A stretch of 64,000 bases of DNA from Paracoccus tegillarcae (lineage in GTDB: Bacteria > Pseudomonadota > Alphaproteobacteria > Rhodobacterales > Rhodobacteraceae): the NCBI RefSeq assembly GCF_002847305.1, contig NZ_CP025408.1:914001-978000 (forward strand). Reading direction: 5' to 3'. This document shows positions 61,472 to 64,000 of this stretch, piece after piece. The notes below the pieces were generated by a model. That model was not told the DNA's origin and ran no database searches. It saw only the letters and a program-made list of their open reading frames with translations. The position numbers were made by a program, and so were the translations under genes. The first letter of the stretch is position 1; every line of letters starts with the position of its first letter.

Positions 61472-62746
61472 ATGGGCATTATCGGCAAACTGACGGCAGA
61501 TGTGGCGATCCCTCCGATGCTGACCATCCGCCAGATCTTTGATGACAGCACGATCACCGACCTGCCCGCCGCCGTTCGGGCAGAGTTCGACCGTGCCGGT
61601 GCGGCACATGGCCTGCGCCCCGGCATGAGCATCGCTGTCGGGGTGGGCAGCCGCGGCGTGGCCGAACTGCCGGTCATCGTGCGCGCCACCATCGACGCGA
61701 TCAAGGCACAGGGGGCGCTGCCCTTTATCGTGCCGGCCATGGGCAGTCATGGCGGCGCGACCGCTGAGGGGCAGGAAAAGCTGCTGGCCGGGCTGGGCGT
61801 CACCGCCGACAGTATGGGCTGCGAGTTGAGATCCTCGATGGAGGTCGACCAGATCGGCACCCTGCCCAACGGGCTGCCGGTTTTTATGGACCGGATCGCG
61901 CGGCAGGCTGACGGGATTGTCGTCATCAACCGGATCAAGCCGCATACGAGTTTCTCGGCGGAACTGGAAAGTGGGCTGTGCAAGATGATCACCATCGGGC
62001 TGGGCAAGCAGCGCGGCGCCGAAAGCTGCCATGCGATGGGCATGGGGCTGATGGGCCAGAACGTCCGCGACATGGCGGCGCTGAGCCTGAGCCGCGAAAA
62101 GGTGCTGTTCGGCATCGCCACGGTCGAAAACGCCTATGATCGCCCCTGCCATATCGAACTGGTGCCCGCCGATCACCTGCTGACACGCGAACCGGAATTG
62201 CTGGACATCGCGCGCAAGCGGATGCCGCGCATCCTGCTGAACCCGCTGGATGTGCTGCTGATCGAGCGGATGGGAAAGGAATATTCCGGCACCGGCATGG
62301 ACCCGAACATCACCGGCCGCGCCAGCACGCCGCATATGCGCACCTCGCAGGTGGTTGGCAAACTGGCCGTGCTGGAACTGACCGGCAAAAGCGGTGGCAA
62401 TGCCAATGGCGTCGGGCTGGCCGATGTCTGCACACAGCGGCTGTTCGACAAGATCGACTATGACGCGACCTATGCCAATTGCATCACCTCGACCATCCTG
62501 GCCAGCGCGCGCATCCCGGTGATCGCCGCAACGGACCGCGAGGCCCTGCAACTGGCGATCAAGACCTGCAACGCCGCCGATCCCGCAGCGCCACGCATCG
62601 CCTGGCTGACTGACACGCTGCATCTGGAAACCATCCGCGTTTCGCCCGCGCTGCTGCCAGAGGCCAGGGAAAACCCGCAGATCGAGGTGCTGGGCGACCC
62701 CAGCCCGCCCGCCTTTGACGACCACGGCAACCTGCGCATCGGCTGA
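61472..62746 (+). CDS. LarA-like (DUF2088) nickel-pincer racemase family protein
   Basis: A 424-residue protein, the same length as known lactate racemase LarA, but divergent. It has an N-terminal DUF2088-type domain with IAVGVGSRGVAELPVIVRAT, FIVPAMGSHGGATAEGQEKL and VINRIKPHTSFSAELESGLC, followed by MITIGLGKQRGAESCHAMGM. LarA homologues use a nickel pincer nucleotide bound through a lysine; I cannot place that lysine by eye here, and the DHTRP-like motif of true LarA reads GSRGVAEL. So it is probably a relative with another 2-hydroxyacid substrate. LarC follows directly. The ATG at 61472 has GAGGGA upstream. Confidence 0.75.
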   Translation: MGIIGKLTADVAIPPMLTIRQIFDDSTITDLPAAVRAEFDRAGAAHGLRPGMSIAVGVGSRGVAELPVIVRATIDAIKAQGALPFIVPAMGSHGGATAEGQEKLLAGLGVTADSMGCELRSSMEVDQIGTLPNGLPVFMDRIARQADGIVVINRIKPHTSFSAELESGLCKMITIGLGKQRGAESCHAMGMGLMGQNVRDMAALSLSREKVLFGIATVENAYDRPCHIELVPADHLLTREPELLDIARKRMPRILLNPLDVLLIERMGKEYSGTGMDPNITGRASTPHMRTSQVVGKLAVLELTGKSGGNANGVGLADVCTQRLFDKIDYDATYANCITSTILASARIPVIAATDREALQLAIKTCNAADPAAPRIAWLTDTLHLETIRVSPALLPEARENPQIEVLGDPSPPAFDDHGNLRIG

Positions 62747-62756
62747 CGACATCACC

Positions 62757-63989
62757 ATGCACGACCATCACGATCACCACGAAACCGCGATTCCGCAGCC
62801 CGAGGTTACGGATCGACCCCGGCCTGCAGGGCGTGCGCATCTGCATCTGGACCCGCTTGGCGGCATCGCAGGCGACATGTTCATCGCGGCCATGCTGGAC
62901 GCTGCACCCGATCTGATCCCAGAGGCGCAGGATCTGGCCGCTCGGATCGGTCCCGGCATTGGGCTGAAGGCCCAGCAGCAGCGCGATAGTGGAATGCGCG
63001 GTCTGCATCTGGCGCTGACCCTGCCCGACAGTCAGCGCGGGCCACACCACTATGCCGACTATCGCGATCTGTTGGCCAAGCTTGCCCCCGACGCAGGCAT
63101 CAGGGCGCGGGCGCTGGATATCTTGCTGAGGCTGGGTCAGACCGAGGCCTCGGTCCATGGCGTGACGCTTGAGCAGGTGCATTTCCACGAAATCTCGGAC
63201 TGGGATTCGATTGCCGATATCCTGCTGGCCGCGCTGTGTCTGGAACGGCTGCAGGTCGGCTCCGCCAGTACCGCCCCGCTGCCCCTTGGCGGTGGGCGCA
63301 TCCAGACCGAGCACGGGCAGATGCCGGTGCCGGCCCCCGCCACGCTGATGCTGATGCGCGGGCTGCCTGTGATCGACGACGGCATTCCGGGCGAGCGAGT
63401 GACACCGACCGGCGCCGCGATCATGGCGCATCTGGCCCCGGCGCTTGCCCTGCCCGACGGCGCCTTGCGGCTGGATCAGGTCGGGCACGGGCTGGGCACC
63501 CGCAGGATGCAGGGCATCGCCAACCTGTTGCGCGTGGGTCTGTGGCGCAAGGCGGATGCCGAGGCCTCTGCGCAGGACGTCGTTGGCGTCATCGCCTTTC
63601 ACATCGACGACCAGACGCCCGAGGATCTGGCCGTCGGCCTTGACCGGCTGCGGGCCATGCCCGAGGTGCTGGACGTGCTGCAAGTGCCCGCAATTGGCAA
63701 AAAGGGGCGCATGATCACCCGGATCGAGGTGATCTGCCGCCGCGACGCCATCGACCTGGTCGCACGCGCCGCCCTGTCCGAGACGACGACCATCGGTCTG
63801 CGAATGCGCCAAGAGACGCGGATGATCCTGCCGCGCACCCAGGACACGGGCACGGGCGGCGTCGGGACCAAGACCCTGACCCGCCCCGACGGTACCCGCA
63901 GCATCAAGGCCGAGATGGACGATCTGGGTCAGGCAGGGGATCACGCGGCACGCCAACGCGCGAGGCGGCAGGCAGAGACACCCGATTGA
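62757..63989 (+). CDS. larC: Nickel pincer cofactor biosynthesis protein LarC
   Basis: A 410-residue LarC, which inserts nickel into the pincer nucleotide cofactor. The family opening LHLDPLGGIAGDMFIAAMLD is present, followed by VHFHEISDWDSIADILLAAL, MPVPAPATLMLMRG and RVTPTGAAIMAHL. The N-terminus is His-rich (MHDHHDHHETAIPQPE), a likely nickel-binding tail. I start at the ATG at 62757, 10 bp after the LarA-like stop; a TTG at 62715 inside that gene is an alternative. The other cofactor genes, larB and larE, are not in the window. Confidence 0.88.
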   Translation: MHDHHDHHETAIPQPEVTDRPRPAGRAHLHLDPLGGIAGDMFIAAMLDAAPDLIPEAQDLAARIGPGIGLKAQQQRDSGMRGLHLALTLPDSQRGPHHYADYRDLLAKLAPDAGIRARALDILLRLGQTEASVHGVTLEQVHFHEISDWDSIADILLAALCLERLQVGSASTAPLPLGGGRIQTEHGQMPVPAPATLMLMRGLPVIDDGIPGERVTPTGAAIMAHLAPALALPDGALRLDQVGHGLGTRRMQGIANLLRVGLWRKADAEASAQDVVGVIAFHIDDQTPEDLAVGLDRLRAMPEVLDVLQVPAIGKKGRMITRIEVICRRDAIDLVARAALSETTTIGLRMRQETRMILPRTQDTGTGGVGTKTLTRPDGTRSIKAEMDDLGQAGDHAARQRARRQAETPD

Positions 63990-63990
63990 A

Positions 63991-64000
63991 ATGGCACGCC
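63991..64000 (+). CDS. Start of a further gene (partial)
   Basis: One base after the larC stop, ATGGCACGCC opens a frame that leaves the window after three codons (Met-Ala-Arg). Its tight spacing suggests it belongs to the lar operon; larB or larE would be reasonable, but nothing can be read from so few codons. Confidence 0.3.

Overview
The window is high-GC bacterial chromosome, tightly packed with genes. It most likely comes from an alphaproteobacterium of the Rhodobacteraceae, close to Paracoccus. The best single clue is a 50-residue gene (11044..11196) that closely resembles subunit IV of the Paracoccus aa3 cytochrome c oxidase. Other clues are the PetP/PetR-type MarR plus response-regulator pair, DmdC-type acyl-CoA dehydrogenase, long-form HPF next to PtsN, and the free-standing DsbD alpha-domain protein. 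These genus-level assignments are inferences from protein resemblance recalled by eye; no database search was run.

Layout. 1-15 kb: the end of a probable recO, two tandem META-domain lipoproteins, an acyl-CoA dehydrogenase divergent from a TauE-type exporter followed by dapE and a GNAT enzyme, RNase R, an aldehyde dehydrogenase, azlCD, an unusual lipoprotein, the oxidase subunit, an MBL hydrolase overlapping a DmdC-like dehydrogenase, and Sua5. 15-26 kb (minus strand): the glutamate synthase operon gltD, unknown secreted protein, GFA-type protein, gltB, all overlapping or nearly touching; then uppP with an NDUFA9-like protein and a GMC oxidoreductase. 26-31.6 kb: tRNA-Leu(CAG) with a strong terminator, a short RNase D, then the envelope cluster kdsD-lptC-lptA-lptB followed by hpf and ptsN. 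31.6-35 kb: a VOC protein and ilvE, divergent from petP-petR and a family-4-like uracil-DNA glycosylase.

35-45.5 kb: an RND efflux pair (HlyD adaptor plus AcrB-type pump), a DsbD-alpha-like protein overlapping it tail to tail, YqgE, a frameshifted DUF1269 gene, mtgA, a GST, queG and a DMT exporter. 45.5-54.4 kb: a large RTX protein with a predicted beta-propeller N-terminus, SUMT (cobA), an MFS-plus-tail transporter, an L,D-transpeptidase lipoprotein, a histone-H1-like Lys/Ala-rich protein and a lytic transglycosylase. 54.4-64 kb: priA, transaldolase, DUF484-xerC, msrA-prmA, a DUF1127 protein, and at the right edge a LarA-like protein with LarC, which points to nickel-pincer cofactor chemistry.

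Most of the window is core chromosome: central nitrogen assimilation, LPS transport, peptidoglycan turnover, translation and repair. I see no prophage, insertion sequence, integron, CRISPR array or defence island. The items most worth a second look are the conserved-looking unknown gene inside the GOGAT operon, the LarA/LarC cluster with a His-rich LarC N-terminus, the frameshifted DUF1269 gene, the RTX/propeller protein without its exporter, the lipoprotein with a possible permuted papain-like His/Cys pair, the glycosylase lacking iron-sulfur cysteines, and several palindromes or repeats in promoters. I found no clear candidate for a wholly new multi-gene system.
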